This document shows positions 11,501-20,219 of a stretch of 64,000 nt of DNA, piece after piece. Location of the stretch: assembly GCA_018340375.1 (NCBI GenBank), contig JAFFJZ010000010.1:14446001-14510000 (forward strand). The letters run 5' to 3'. The translations under genes were made by a program, and so were the position numbers. Every line of letters begins with the position of its first letter. Position 1 is the stretch's first letter. The notes below the pieces were generated by a model. The model worked only from the letters and a program-made list of their open reading frames with translations, ran no database searches and had not been told where the DNA came from. Source of the DNA: Gonatopus flavifemur (lineage: Eukaryota > Arthropoda > Insecta > Hymenoptera > Dryinidae).

Positions 11501-13562
11501 TATCACCTTGACTTTTGGTTTTGATGGTATATATAATGATAATAATACAATCATATATAATATTATTGTAACGAATACTACACACAACACAATTATATAA
11601 TAACAATACACAAAAGTAATTGAAAATGTAAATTTTTAGATTTATAATCAAGGTTTGATTTCATCCAACTTGGCACTAGTGTGGGAAACTATACATAATT
11701 TCTATATGCCTCATTTTTCATTTTAATGTCAAAAAAATATCACTCAGTAATGAACCTTGTTGAAAATTGCTGTTAAAAACAGGTAAAGTGTATCAGAAAT
11801 TGGTCACAACCGGATGAAAACGGCTGAAAAATTCAATTTGTTTCCATCCGGTTTTAAGCTGTTTGCCAGTAGTGGCAACTCTGGCATCAGTACTGAGCCA
11901 GTAGCCCGTGTTTCCATTTCCATATGGGTATTTTCAGCAAATATAACTAGATCTTCATTATATCTAATCAGATCAGCTTTTATCTGAAATATATTTGATT
12001 ATACCTGATCCCCCCCCCCCCTCCGGGAATTGAGAACCCTTAGAACTTTCAGAGATTTTCAAATAAATTCATTCACTGAAGCGACAGAAAAGTACGATAG
12101 AGCCAACTCACATAGTACACAATATTTCAGTGATATATCGGAATATCTCACTACGACATGACTGAAACATTTTTGTAATATTGCAGCAATATTCAAAGAC
12201 ATCACTGAGATATTGTGTGCTATGTGGAAGGGAAACAAAGCGATGGTGATGGTCGCCAAAGCCCTAACGCGTCTCTCACCCTCTGCAACCGCCTTCTGTC
12301 CGTGGTACACGCGACACTTTATGTTATTTTTTCATCATTTCAGCACTCAATGCTGCGAATTTTTCTGCCAATCGATACATTTATACGTTGATAATGGGTA
12401 TCACTGAAATACCAGCGTATTTGGTACCATCGCCCATCATGATGGTAATGGGAAGGAGACAAGCCGGTGTTTTATTGTATTTCATAGCCGCCACATGTTT
12501 ATTGAGCATCCTGTTCATCCCCGTCGCAAAAACAACGTTGATCATCATTGTTGCTATGACTGGAAGATTTGCTCTATCATCCGTTTATGGTGTCATTATA
12601 CTGTATACGTCTGAACTCTTTCCCACGGTTAGTATGCAATGATTATAATAAAATCATCGAAAAATTATCCATATAGACAGCATTTATTGGTAATTATCCT
12701 GTACTCGAAAGTGAATATTGGAGCGAATTTCCCGATGGAGTGAAATAATCTCAATCTCGTATCTCAGCCGCGTATTCGAGTGAGCCGAACACCGGTCAAA
12801 GTTAGTTCGTATTCGTTTATTTGAACCGATATTCAGTTGATGCAACCTCCTCAATAACAATTTCCTGATATAAAGTTTAATAATTCTTTGAGAATTCTCT
12901 TCTTTGGAAAAATCGAGTTAATTAGAAATCAAAAGATAGCCTAACAGCAGAATGTGTCTCTGGGACGTTTTCTGGACGTTCATAAAATCTTTCCTACGTT
13001 CTATAAACCTTCCCTAAACGTTCCAATGCCACGCTGTGCTGTCTGGGTACATATTCAAGGCGAATCCATTGTAGTCCCATGGGATCCACGCAGTTCTGCA
13101 ATTAGACAGTTCTCTATCCAAGTCAACAACGAAACTATCAACCTTCAGCGTTTTTGCTTAGAATAATTGTCACTCGTCTAACTTTTGTTTGGATAGATAA
13201 TACTCAGTTCTTTAATCACAAATTGGCAAATCTATTTTCATGTAATTATCCTAGGCAATAGAGAATTCGTGATTGAGAATTGAATGTTATAATTACATGT
13301 ACAGGTTCTGAGGAACACCGCAGTGGGTACCAGTGGAGCTATGGGGCATGTAGGCAGTGTCACAGCTCCGTACGTTGCTGATCTTCTAGGAGCTGTTGTA
13401 TGGTGGGGTCCCAGTACGCTTTGCGGTATTCTGGCTCTACTTTCCGGCCTCTTATGTCTAGTTTTGCCAGAAACTCGAGGACGCACTCTAGCTGATACAA
13501 TTGAAGAAGAGATATCTGGGAAACGGGGAACTGTCTCGTTGTCTAATTGTTGTTCATTTTGA
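2380..13562 (+). CDS. SLC22-type organic ion transporter (MFS), complete gene, seven coding exons
   Basis: Predicted membrane transporter of the SLC22 (organic cation/anion, carcinine-like) branch of the major facilitator superfamily. Exons: 2380-2523, 2703-2942, 3145-3403, 5542-5710, 9282-9580, 12344-12627, 13305-13562. Total 1653 nt gives 550 residues plus stop. All junctions are GT/AG and phases agree (0,0,1,2,1,0). Residues 20-45 form TM1. Residues 49-133 form a large loop with Cys54, Cys78, Cys111 and Cys133 and two NXS/T sites (Asn71, Asn84), as is usual in SLC22. The MFS signature GIFADKYGRKP is at 158-168 after TM2. PESPRWL is at 274-280 after TM6, MGRRQ at 406-410, YTSELFPT at 458-465 and LPETRGR at 519-525. 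The length is normal for the family and no lesion is seen. Start: Met-Met at 2380/2383; either could be used. Substrate cannot be read from sequence; carcinine, histamine or other organic ions are possible. Confidence 0.93.
2703..2942 (+). CDS. Transporter exon 2 (extracellular loop)
   Basis: Acceptor CTTACAG at 2702 and donor GTGAGT at 2943; 80 codons, phase 0 at both ends. Encodes the cysteine-containing loop between TM1 and TM2 (residues 49-128), starting VPSHWC and ending TSIVQD. It joins WNLVC in the next exon, reproducing the SLC22 pattern of an acidic residue followed by W-x-L-V-C. Confidence 0.9.
3145..3403 (+). CDS. Transporter exon 3 (TM2-TM4)
   Basis: The acceptor TTTTTTCCCAG ends at 3144. 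Two earlier AGs lie in frame, but only 3145 gives the family's WNLVC junction. Donor GTAAGT at 3404, phase 1. Encodes residues 129-214 with the MFS loop 2-3 signature DKYGRKP (162-168) and membrane segments 2 to 4. An open frame continues upstream into the intron from 2971 but should not be read as coding. Confidence 0.9.
3563..3578 (+). repeat. 16-G homopolymer in transporter intron 3
   Basis: Sixteen consecutive G residues on the + strand inside the intron between exons 3 and 4. Such a run can fold into a G-quadruplex in DNA or pre-mRNA and is prone to length change and assembly error. Other long runs in the window are C12 at 12010-12021 and G12 at 41428-41439. Confidence 0.9.
3870..4050. 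repeat. Diverged foldback fragment ending in CTTCGGG
   Basis: The right end CTTCATGTTCTCTTCGGG matches the terminus of the intact foldback at 32621-32926. The interior is diverged, with repeated ACGTTC words around 3870-3930 and 4010-4020. It lies within transporter intron 3. Confidence 0.5.
4585..4965. repeat. Large foldback in transporter intron 3 (family A-like)
   Basis: A 381-bp element that is mostly one hairpin. The ends are CCCGTACAGCACAATCACCG and its near complement finishing GGTTGTGCTTTACGGG. The arms run about 165 bp each through TCCACCCAGGACTTCGGTGG and CTCCGTTGAGGCAACGGAGA, and return on the right with few mismatches. The loop is AT-rich, about 4740-4810. Smaller relatives with the same ends lie at 9706-9840 and about 48158-48274. 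If transcribed with the gene, it would form a long double-stranded stem in the pre-mRNA. Confidence 0.85.
5542..5710 (+). CDS. Transporter exon 4 (TM5-TM6)
   Basis: Acceptor GACCTCAG at 5541 and donor GTAAGA at 5711. Joins a split Leu215 and encodes residues 216-270: TEVASEKHRPWMGVA, then two hydrophobic segments. The TE(V/M)..KxRxW pattern is typical of SLC22 TM4-TM5. Ends in phase 2 (split Trp271). Confidence 0.9.
5755..5985. repeat. Foldback in transporter intron 4
   Basis: Begins near ACAGCACAAGAGTTCCC (family A-like end). It contains inverted arms AGCTAATCAATATGTATT (5791-5808) and its complement ending ATTGATTAGCAT (about 5948-5965). The right end is poorly defined (ACCGGGGACT). Confidence 0.5.
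6095..6377. repeat. Family A foldback in transporter intron 4
   Basis: Left arm: AGCACACAGGAATCTCAAAT, then ACTCTTGAAAAATTCTTTAA, ACAAAGTGTTC and TTCGTCAGACATTT. All of these reappear as reverse complements in the right arm, which ends TTCTTGTGCTCTCTCTGGGA. Arms are about 125 bp with moderate divergence. Confidence 0.75.
6720..6830. repeat. Short family A foldback
   Basis: Ends TCCCACACAGCACCA and TGTAGTGGTGTGTGGGA in inverted orientation around TCAAGAACTGTTTTTGAA-like and GAATTC-rich arms (111 bp). Located in transporter intron 4. Confidence 0.7.
6890..7380. repeat. Family C-type repeat cluster
   Basis: Contains ACAGTGTGAAAAATTTTTATGGG on the left and CCAATATTTTTTACAGTGTT on the right. Internal inverted words include AATATTGGGAAAATGC against GAAAATTCCCAATATT. 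This is the CACTGTAAAAA end family seen again at 38593, 40864 and 59853. Internal boundaries are not clear. Confidence 0.45.
7904..8586. mobile_element. TTAA-flanked element 1 (683 bp, GGGGTTATATAC ends)
   Basis: The left end GGGGTTATATACCGTTAAAA and the right end TTTTAACTGTATATAACCCC form an inverted repeat of about 20 bp with one mismatch. TTAA lies immediately outside on both sides (7900-7903, 8587-8590), as expected of a TTAA-targeting transposase (piggyBac and Sola3 groups do this). No transposase frame is visible; non-autonomous. Part of the interior around 8040-8360 is similar to about 59450-59780. Located in transporter intron 4. Confidence 0.78.
9282..9580 (+). CDS. Transporter exon 5 (intracellular loop, TM7)
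   Basis: Acceptor TTCCAAACAG at 9281 and donor GTGAGC at 9581. Completes Trp271 and encodes L-MPESPRWL followed by the central cytoplasmic loop and TM7 (to residue 370). The 3.6-kb intron before it carries several foldback elements and one TTAA-flanked element. Confidence 0.92.
9706..9840. repeat. 135-bp foldback with CAGCACAACCACCGAT end
   Basis: The left CCCTAACAGCACAACCACCG and the right GTGCTGTACGGG are terminal inverted repeats. Internal TCCACGT/ACGTGGA and TCTACGTGG/CTACGTAGA words form a stem. Same end family as 4585-4965. Transporter intron 5. Confidence 0.7.
9913..10128. repeat. Family B foldback 1 (CACGGAGAAAAATA ends)
   Basis: Left GCACGGAGAAAAATAATAC and right GTATTATTTCGTC...TATTTTTCTCCGTGTAG. 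The ends pair well, the interior only partly. Located in transporter intron 5. Confidence 0.65.
10215..10410. repeat. AGATCT/AGATATA-rich inverted cluster
   Basis: Repeated words such as CAGATCTGATTCAGATCT, TAGATATAATTC and ATATCTAATT in both orientations. A similar cluster sits at 11945-12010 and at 28300-28580. Likely a diverged foldback family with palindromic arms. Confidence 0.45.
10793..10887. repeat. Short family A foldback (AGATAGCA ends)
   Basis: Left TCTAGATAGCATAAAAGTTC and right AGGACTCTTGTGCTATCTGGGA. The internal arms carry AAGAGTTC and GAACTCTTTTAGG. Closest in the window to 24909-25012. Confidence 0.65.
11008..11231. repeat. Tandem duplication, about 112-bp unit
   Basis: Two diverged units start with CCAAG at 11008 and 11120. 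Both contain CTTGGTTGACG/CTTGGTTAACG, AATCAAA, GCAAAATATGCT and TCCTAGCATTG at matching offsets. Sits within a GGCCAAG-rich region (10500-11330) related in style to the 1-500 repeat. Confidence 0.6.
11868..11936. repeat. Solo end of the ACCCATGTGGAAA element
   Basis: AGCCAGTAGCCCGTG followed by TTTCCATTTCCATATGGGT matches the right end of the 1.37-kb element at 45744-47115 (AGCCAGTGTTTCCATTTCCACATGGGT). Only this end is present here. Confidence 0.55.
12344..12627 (+). CDS. Transporter exon 6 (TM8-TM10)
   Basis: Acceptor CATTTCAG at 12343 and donor GTTAGT at 12628; joins a split Ala371. Encodes ALNAANFSANRYIYTL, TM8 with the conserved Glu392-x-Pro394, MGRRQ, TM9-TM10, and ends exactly at YTSELFPT. 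Residues 372-465. Confidence 0.92.
12930..13048. repeat. Possible family A relic in transporter intron 6
   Basis: The right end CGCTGTGCTGTCTGGGTA is a family A terminus. The left end AACAGCAGAATG...TCTCTGGGA is degraded. The interior has several ACGTTC/GAACGT-like words (TGGACGTTC, TACGTTC, AACGTTCC). Confidence 0.4.
13305..13562 (+). CDS. Transporter exon 7 (TM11-TM12, stop)
   Basis: Acceptor CATGTACAG at 13304; starts VLRNTAVGTSG, the SLC22 motif following the YTSELFPT of exon 6. Two hydrophobic segments are followed by LPETRGR and a short cytoplasmic tail ending SNCCSF. Stop TGA at 13560-13562. Confidence 0.92.
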   Translation, partial: VLRNTAVGTSGAMGHVGSVTAPYVADLLGAVVWWGPSTLCGILALLSGLLCLVLPETRGRTLADTIEEEISGKRGTVSLSNCCSF

Positions 13563-14460
13563 GTTCACCAATTGTTCGAGTACAAAATCACGAATTCCGA
13601 GTGATCAACGCTATTGGATGGACTGATTGGAACTCAATTTCTCAGATTTATAACGCGAATTTGAGAATAAAACAATGTGAGGTCCAAGTTTTTTGAAGTG
13701 AAAGTACTGCAACTACGATGAAAGTGGGTGATGCATGATATCATTAGTGAAAAAAAACTGAATGGAAAGTGAAATCTATTACAGAGTCCTGTGAGATTTG
13801 GATTTATATCATGGTTATTCATAGCAACGTTGTTCGGGAGTTGACTTCTGTAACAATGTATGCACATAACGTTGGTTCCAACGTCAATTTTATTTTAGTC
13901 ACATTTACCTGAGGTGGTCATGTCAAACCGACGACAAGTCATGTGGAAACCACATGGTAGGTTTTTCCGTATAGAATACGAATATTTGATGTAAATACGT
14001 TATATGAGAATTGTAAATCTGTGAGAAGTTCTCATTGAATTATTTTGACAATAAATTCACATTGGAGAAGACAAGCTTCACCTTTTTTATGATGTTGTGA
14101 TCGATGATTGGAAAATTTCAAACCGTTATTCTCTTCCTGTAAACAAATCCCGTATATTTGTGCATAACACAATGAGACTCGTTGAAAAAGATAGTAGACT
14201 GGCGAGCGGATGATCCGAAATAGCCAGAGGATATTTGATAGGGTGCTTGTTGTTATATGTGTACACCATGTAAAGTGCTGGAGGCAATTTACTCAACATC
14301 GAACTGGGCACGGTTAAGTCAGGCTGAAATTGTACAAATTTCAACGACGCCTTACATAATAATTGTGAATTGTACACAAAATCAATTTTCAGATACGATG
14401 TAGAGGAATCAAGAAATGAAAGAGATTCAATGAATCTGAGAATCATGAAATTTTGTGCTA
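13563..14460. other. Intergenic stretch downstream of the transporter
   Basis: Holds the transporter 3' UTR with AATAAA at 13666. Beyond it is AT-rich sequence without repeats or exons that I recognise. Confidence 0.5.
13666..13671 (+). terminator. Likely polyadenylation signal of the transporter
   Basis: AATAAA lies 104 bp after the transporter stop codon, the first canonical hexamer downstream. Another AATAAA near 14050 is an alternative. No transcript data are available, so the choice is inferred from distance. Confidence 0.45.
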
Positions 14461-14473
14461 AGAGGAACGTACT

Positions 14474-14694
14474 CGTTAAAAAAATCCATAAAATCTGACG
14501 AAATGAAATTTAATGGGATTTTGTCAAAAGATTGTGTAAGGTTCCATCAAATTTGGCAAGATTTGATCAGAATCACATTGAAAAAATACGCTCATCTGAT
14601 TAAATCTCATTGAATATGATTGAATAGGATTTGGTCAGAACATTGTACAAGATTGAATGAGATTTGGCGAGAATCAATGGGTTTTTCAATCAGG
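14474..14694. repeat. Diverged family D foldback
   Basis: The right end AATCAATGGGTTTTTCAATCAGGGA matches family D (CCCTGGTTAAAAGAACCCATTGATT in reverse). The left end GTTAAAAAAATCCATAAAATC is degraded. Internal words TTTGGTCAGAACATTGTACAAG and ATCTCATTGAAT recur as in 19439-19674 and 40564-40798. Confidence 0.6.
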
Positions 14695-14867
14695 GAACGG
14701 CAATTAGATTTTACTTTCTTCAGCTAAACGTGAGCTAATGTATATTGTGGAGAATAATTATAGACTCTTCTCTCAAAAAATGGTGGCGGCAAAGGTTTTT
14801 CATAGATTGGGAATTTTTTCACCATGCATGATTCGATGGACTCTTTCTTTGTTTGTGAAAGATTTAA

Positions 14868-15780
14868 GGGGCACATTTAATGTGACCACCTACAAAAAAG
14901 GTGAGTCCCTAGTAGATATCAACACCGGATCAACGTTGTTCCGAGGCATCGAAGCTCGAAACAACGTTGATCCGGTGCTAATTTCTGCCAGGGGTTTTGG
15001 GAATTTTGTTGAAAAAAACTACTGCATGAAGTGTTTTAAAATTCGTAAGGTATATTCATACATAAATGATTATTATTCCGTAGAATGAAAACATTCAATC
15101 CCCAGCGAGTTATTCGCGATCTCCTCCACTGCTGGGGTGATTTCAGCCTCCCCCGTGGTTGAAATAGAGAAAAGTAAAAATATCAGCGAACTAGAAGGTA
15201 TTGCCTATACAATGACCCTCGATTGAACAAAATGGCAGGGTTTTGAAAAGAAATGTCGAATTTTCTTCGAAAATTGGGTGATTTTTGGCCCGCCAAAATT
15301 ACATTTTTCATACAATCGGGAAATTGGAGGTTCATTGTACTGAGAAACATATACAAAAGAAGCAGGAAAAAGAATCAAAGTGATCGGATGATTTGTCTTA
15401 GAGTTACAACGCCAGCAAATTTGAAAAATGTAGTTTACAGAAAACCGCGTTCAAAGATAAAATGATCGATTTCATTGTTATAGATAGATAAAGATAATAC
15501 TTATAGCTAATCTGCTATTCTAGGTCCACATAATCCACCTTCATCTTCTTCATAAAACGCCTGCTGGGCTGTTGAAGCCCAAACAATACAATAAATGAAT
15601 AATGCATCTAGCTCCGAAACGTGACTTTCCAACCGCTGAGCACCCACTCTTTAAAAGGCTGTAACTCAAAAACTATTGGAGATATTCATTTGAAATTTTG
15701 ATATGTTATTTTTGAAGGTATGGACTATCGAAATACGTGGAAAAAATGGATTCTTTCAAACGTCACAATACGTGTGCCCC
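14868..15780. mobile_element. TTAA-flanked element 2 (913 bp, GGGGCACA ends)
   Basis: The left end GGGGCACATTTAATGTGAC and the right end GTCACAATACGTGTGCCCC are inverted with TTAA duplicated outside (14864-14867, 15781-15784). The interior holds a 55-bp palindrome at 14923-14977. No transposase frame is seen. Same architecture as elements 1 and 3, with different sequence inside. Confidence 0.78.
14923..14977. repeat. 18-bp perfect inverted repeat inside TTAA element 2
   Basis: CACCGGATCAACGTTGTT (14923-14940) and AACAACGTTGATCCGGTG (14960-14977) are exact reverse complements around a 19-nt loop that itself contains partly pairing CCGAG and CTCG words. GC content is higher than in its surroundings. 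Confidence 0.85.
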
Positions 15781-15793
15781 TTAACACACCAAA

Positions 15794-16029
15794 CCCACAT
15801 AACAATTCATGTCTTGCGATGTCTTTTCGATGTCTAAAACTCTTCTTTGGTCTGAAAGATATCTAAAAGACCTCTAAAAGATGTCTTCAAAGATGTCTCT
15901 TTTAGAGGTCTTTTAGATATCTTTTAGACCAAAGAAGAGTTTTAGGCATCTGAAAGACATCTAAATGTGCTGCGCAAGACATCTTAAACTTATCGAAAAG
16001 ACATCGCAAGACATGAATTGTTATGTGGG
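15794..16029. repeat. Family E foldback 1 (GATATC/AGACATCTTTT arms)
   Basis: Perfect-looking ends CCCACATAACAATTCATGTC and GACATGAATTGTTATGTGGG. Arms of about 105 bp contain TCTTGCGATGTCTTTTCGAT and AACTCTTCTTTGGTCTGAAA, with complements on the right. The loop is near 15890. Arms are built from variants of the word AAGATATCTTTTAGA. Confidence 0.85.
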
Positions 16030-16093
16030 AAGACAGCAATAGGAATAATAGTTTCCCCCCCAAGATCAAAGGACAAAAGCCACCACTGATGAA

Positions 16094-16359
16094 CCCTGGT
16101 GGAAAAAATTTTGTTGAATTTCATTCTCAATTTGTTTACTTTTTCATTAAAAATTGACAAAAATACACAAATCTTCACAAAAATCAAATAAAATTGGCAA
16201 AATTGATTAAATTTGATCTAATGTCATCGAAATTAGTTGAAATTCATCTTTTCTCGTTGATTTTTCATGTAAAGAGAGTCCAATTTGCGAGTGGAGTTCA
16301 GCGAGATTTAACAAAATTTAATGAAATTAAACCAAATTCAAAAATTTCTTCCACTAGGG
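16094..16359. repeat. Foldback with CCCTGGTGGAAAAAATTT ends
   Basis: Left CCCTGGTGGAAAAAATTTTG and right AAAATTTCTTCCACTAGGG. Internal TTGAATTTCATT and AATGAAATTAAACC words pair. Related in end sequence to family D. Confidence 0.6.
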
Positions 16360-17406
16360 TAGAGAAAAACCTTTCCACATTGTTCGCAGTGTAACACTGA
16401 AACCTATTGCGTGACATATTAACAAAAAGAAAGCTCTCATTCATTGGAATAAACTTTTTTGTCCTCATGCGATTAAAATAAGCATAGCATACTATTTGTC
16501 TTTTCAATAAAAGTTCTGTAATTTTTGTACTCATCACTTTATCATTATCAATCCCCATAAACCAGCAATCATTTTCCTATAACTAATTCAGCTAACAAAT
16601 ATGTGACGAAATTAAAAGCACTCTCTTGTCATAGACTCAGGATATACACTAGCATATCGCTTCAAATGTTTTTTTTGCATGATTTTATCATTATATCTGT
16701 GGTAGATTATCCACCATGAAAGCCTGTGATGTTTCTGACTAATGTTTTATCTGATGAGTTGAAAAAGGAAGGATAGCTGTTCAAGTATAGACATAATTAC
16801 AATGAGTCCCTGTAACTAGAGCTCAAGTCGGGAGATAAAAATCTCGTCTTTTGTGTATTCATAGTGCGTGTGAGTACACAGAGAAGGGCCCACCAGCATT
16901 GACGTCAAAAAGCGTTATTCGGTTGAACTAACTCACCTGGCAACTGGTTCAATCTATATCTGATTTCTGAACATGATGAGTTTTACAATAGATCTAAATG
17001 TATCTCTCGGGTTTAATATATTTTTGATGTTTGGCTGTTCAGATTCAAAGAATAGAATTCATGCATTAGTCACCAAACACAAAGAGAATGAATTGTGATT
17101 GAAAATAACAACAAATGTGCGTTAATTATTCAAAAAATTCCCATTCATTTTGATGTAGAATGAAGATGTAGAATTCTGATTCAAACCGATTACTACCCCT
17201 GATTAGATTTGAATTGAAATTTTGGATGTTTAATAGGAATTAGCAGGAATGTATAGGATTCATATTTTTGTTTTAGGAACCAGGGAAAGGTTTCAACTTT
17301 GATGCTTTTGATTTCATATGCATTCATACAAAAAATCATGCTCAGACAATAATTGTTTCCTCAATACACATATCATTCATGGAAGTTCTCAAAGAACCAG
17401 CTGACT

Positions 17407-17650
17407 GAGTCAACAACTTCCCACACCCGACATTTCATGTTTAAAAGATATTTTAAGAAGTCTTATGAAACACGAAAAGATATCTGTAAGATATAGTTCA
17501 GTTCTCATTTCTAAAAGATTTCCATATGATGTCTAAAAGATATCATCTCGAAAGACAAGTTTTAGATCTTCTAAAAGATATCGTTCAGAAGTGAGTACTA
17601 TTTTAGACATCTTAAAGATATCGTTTTGTGTTGCATAAAACTTCTTAAAC
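17407..17650. repeat. Family E repeat 2
   Basis: Starts TCCCACACCCGACATTTCATG and continues with many AAAGATATC and TTTTAGAT words in both orientations. The right boundary, near TTGCATAAAACTTCTT, is not certain. Confidence 0.6.
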
Positions 17651-17881
17651 TTTTTCAAATAGTTTATCAAGATATTTTGAATTTTTGGTATTTTTTGTTA
17701 TTATCAATAATCGGAATATAACTCGTACTGCCTTAAAAAATTCAAGTAAATTTATCCAGAGAAGCAAGAACCGTTATCAACCATTAAAATCGTCCTATGT
17801 TGGTTTTTCTATGCATCATACTTCTTTTACTTTTTTATTCTCCTTCTACAGTCATTTCTTTGGTACAGTGATAAACAATAA

Positions 17882-18197
17882 CCCACACAGCACTCATTCT
17901 CTAAAAGATATCTCCAGAAATAATTGAGAACAATGCAAGAAGTCTTATGCAACGTAAATAGACATATTTTAGATGTCTTAAACTGTTCTTACTTCTGAGA
18001 GATATCTTTAAGAAGAACGTTTTCAGAAACCTTTTAGAATTGTGTCAAAGATATCTTGCTGAAACTTCTCAAGATATCTGTTAAAAGCAAGAACAGTTTA
18101 AGACTTCTAAAAGATGTCTATTCATTTTGCATAGGACTTCTTGCATTGTTCTTAATTACTACTGAAGATATCTTTTAGACAACGAGTTCTGTGTGGG
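17882..18197. repeat. Family E foldback 3 with family A-like ends
   Basis: Ends CCCACACAGCACTCATTCTC and ACAACGAGTTCTGTGTGGGA. Arms pair through CTAAAAGATATCT, GAACAATGCAAGAAGTC and AAACTGTTCTTACTTCT. It links the GATATC-arm family to the CCCACACAGCAC end family. Confidence 0.75.
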
Positions 18198-18930
18198 ACC
18201 AGACCACAAGATGGATTTTGGACCATTTTACTATACAAAATAACATTATTTGAACATTATTTTCATTTCTATGAAATTCGATATTCGTTACCATTTGCAA
18301 AATTGTCCACAGCAATGAATGAATAAAATGATATACAATTTCGTGTAGGAAAAAGTCAGTACTTCAAGACTTTCAGTCTTGTGGAAACGATTGCACGAAT
18401 ATGTGTTTATTGTTATGCGTAATATTGTAAGGGCACTTTGTATTCATATGTTGTTTCAGTTTAAGAATAACTTTCACGTGGATGAAATGTGTGATTAAAT
18501 GTGCCGTAACCAAGTATATTACGTTTATATTCAGCGATTATCGCAGATGTCTGTATTTGAATGATGCTGGCCACTTGAGCATCAAGTGAACCGACGACAA
18601 TGATGGCGAACTCGGTCATTCCGGGCAAGTGAGACTGTTGTTATTGGAGTTGCAAGAATAACAAGCAAAAAGAAAAAAATTCAAATATTTTCCACATCAG
18701 CGTGTTTCTATTGACGTTGGCTTCCACACAAAAAAATAACAAAACTTCTACCGGTGCGGATCTTTTTGCAAGTTGTTATGAATTTGAAACGCGGTTAGGT
18801 AACAGATGATCTAATTCTGAAGTTCGGTGAAAAGTTGGTCTTTATGAATAAATGAAAATGTGTTTCAGAGTGTGAAATCTGTAGTTATGAATCTAGAATA
18901 ACTAAAGTATTCTCGTTGATGTGTGAAGTA

Positions 18931-19117
18931 ACCTTTTGTGACTTCAACCAAGTTTTTGTTGTGTCAGAAAAATTATTTTGTTACTGAATTTTTCATAATG
19001 ATATTTTGTATTCAATACTAAATGTTTTTGAGCCCCTAACGGCATATTTCAGCAACAAACCCAATGGCAAAACAACTTCGTTGGTACAACAAAAACTTGG
19101 TTGAATTCACAAAAGGT
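18931..19117. repeat. Foldback arms ACCTTTTGTG...
   Basis: 33-bp arms at 18931-18963 and 19085-19117 (ACCTTTTGTGACTTCAACCA on the left, TTGGTTGAATTCACAAAAGGT on the right) with few mismatches. Possible outer ends are near 18722 (ACACAAAAAAATAAC) and 19182 (TTTTTTCGGTGTAA), a family B-like terminus. Confidence 0.6.
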
Positions 19118-19438
19118 TTCGATTGTTCCCATATCAACTAAAATATTTTGTTCTACAATGAAACAATTTTTTCGGTGTAATTTAAGTATTACACGCTAAA
19201 GACAAAGGAGATTGAAACATGTTACATTTCTTATTCGCTTCATTTGTCCACTACAAGCGTTCATTCTCACCAGTTCAATAAACACAACGTGTAAAACTTG
19301 TCGACAAACGTTGCATAGGACATCTTTTTAATCTTTATTAGATATATTTCATAAACAGTGCTTCAAAATATAACTTTTACATACCTGAAAGACATCTTTT
19401 GCTACATTTCCGACAAGTTTTAGGCATCGTGTTTGTTG

Positions 19439-19674
19439 CCCTGGTTAAAAGAATTCATTGAATCTGACAAATAAAATTCAATGAGATTTGGTCAGAACAT
19501 TGTCCAAGTTTAATCGTAATTTAGTGAGATTTGGCCAGATTCAACGAGATTCACATGAAAGTTCTGGCCAAATCTCATTGAAAAATCACCGGTGAGATTT
19601 GGTCGGAACATTGTCCACGTTTAATTGTAATTCAATGAGAATTGGTCAGAATCGCTGGGTTCTTTCAACGAGGG
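19439..19674. repeat. Family D foldback (CCCTGGTTAAAAG ends)
   Basis: Left CCCTGGTTAAAAGAATTCAT; right end GGGTTCTTTCAACGAGGG. Interior alternates CAATGAGATTTGGTCAGAAC, ATTGTCCAAGTTTAATCG and their complements, so each arm is itself a degenerate repeat. Close relative at 40564-40798. Confidence 0.75.
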
Positions 19675-19676
19675 TG

Positions 19677-20219
19677 GGAAGAATGTGTCTAATAAACATT
19701 CCGTTTCTTCAGATATCTTTACGAAAATTCTAAGATGTCTGATGCGACACTTTTAGATATTTTTTAGATTTCTCGAACTCTTCTTACGTCCAAAAAATAT
19801 CTCAAAGATAACTATAGAACACCTTTCAAGATGTCTTTCAAGATATCTGAAAAGAGATCTTATATTTATCTTATAGATCCCAGACGAGCAAAAATTTGTC
19901 ATTCCCTAAAAGATTTCCACTGTATATCTTAAAGATGTCTCATGCAACAGTTTTCACTGTCTTTAAGGTGTCTTAAGTGAGTAATCCAAGATACGTCTAA
20001 AAGAGATCTGAAAACATCTTTTGGATTTCTTAACCGGAGATATCTTGAAGACAGTGAAAATGATTGCGTAAGACATCTTCAAGACATCCAATGGGAATCT
20101 TTGAGACAATCAAGAATTTCTTTCAAACGTAAGAAGAGTTTGAGAGATCTGAAGGATATCTGAAAGTGTTGCTCAAACTTTTCGTGAAGATATTTTAAGA
20201 CACGGAATGTTCATTGAGT
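19677..20219. repeat. Family E nested foldbacks 4
   Basis: Outer arms (AACATTCCGTTTCTTCAGATA ... TCGAACTCTTCTTACGT and complement near 20120-20215) enclose an inner foldback, about 19888-20105. The inner unit runs from CCCAGACGAGCAAAAATTTG to a CATCCAATGGGAATC end. Both are built from GATATC/AGATGTCTT words. Confidence 0.6.
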
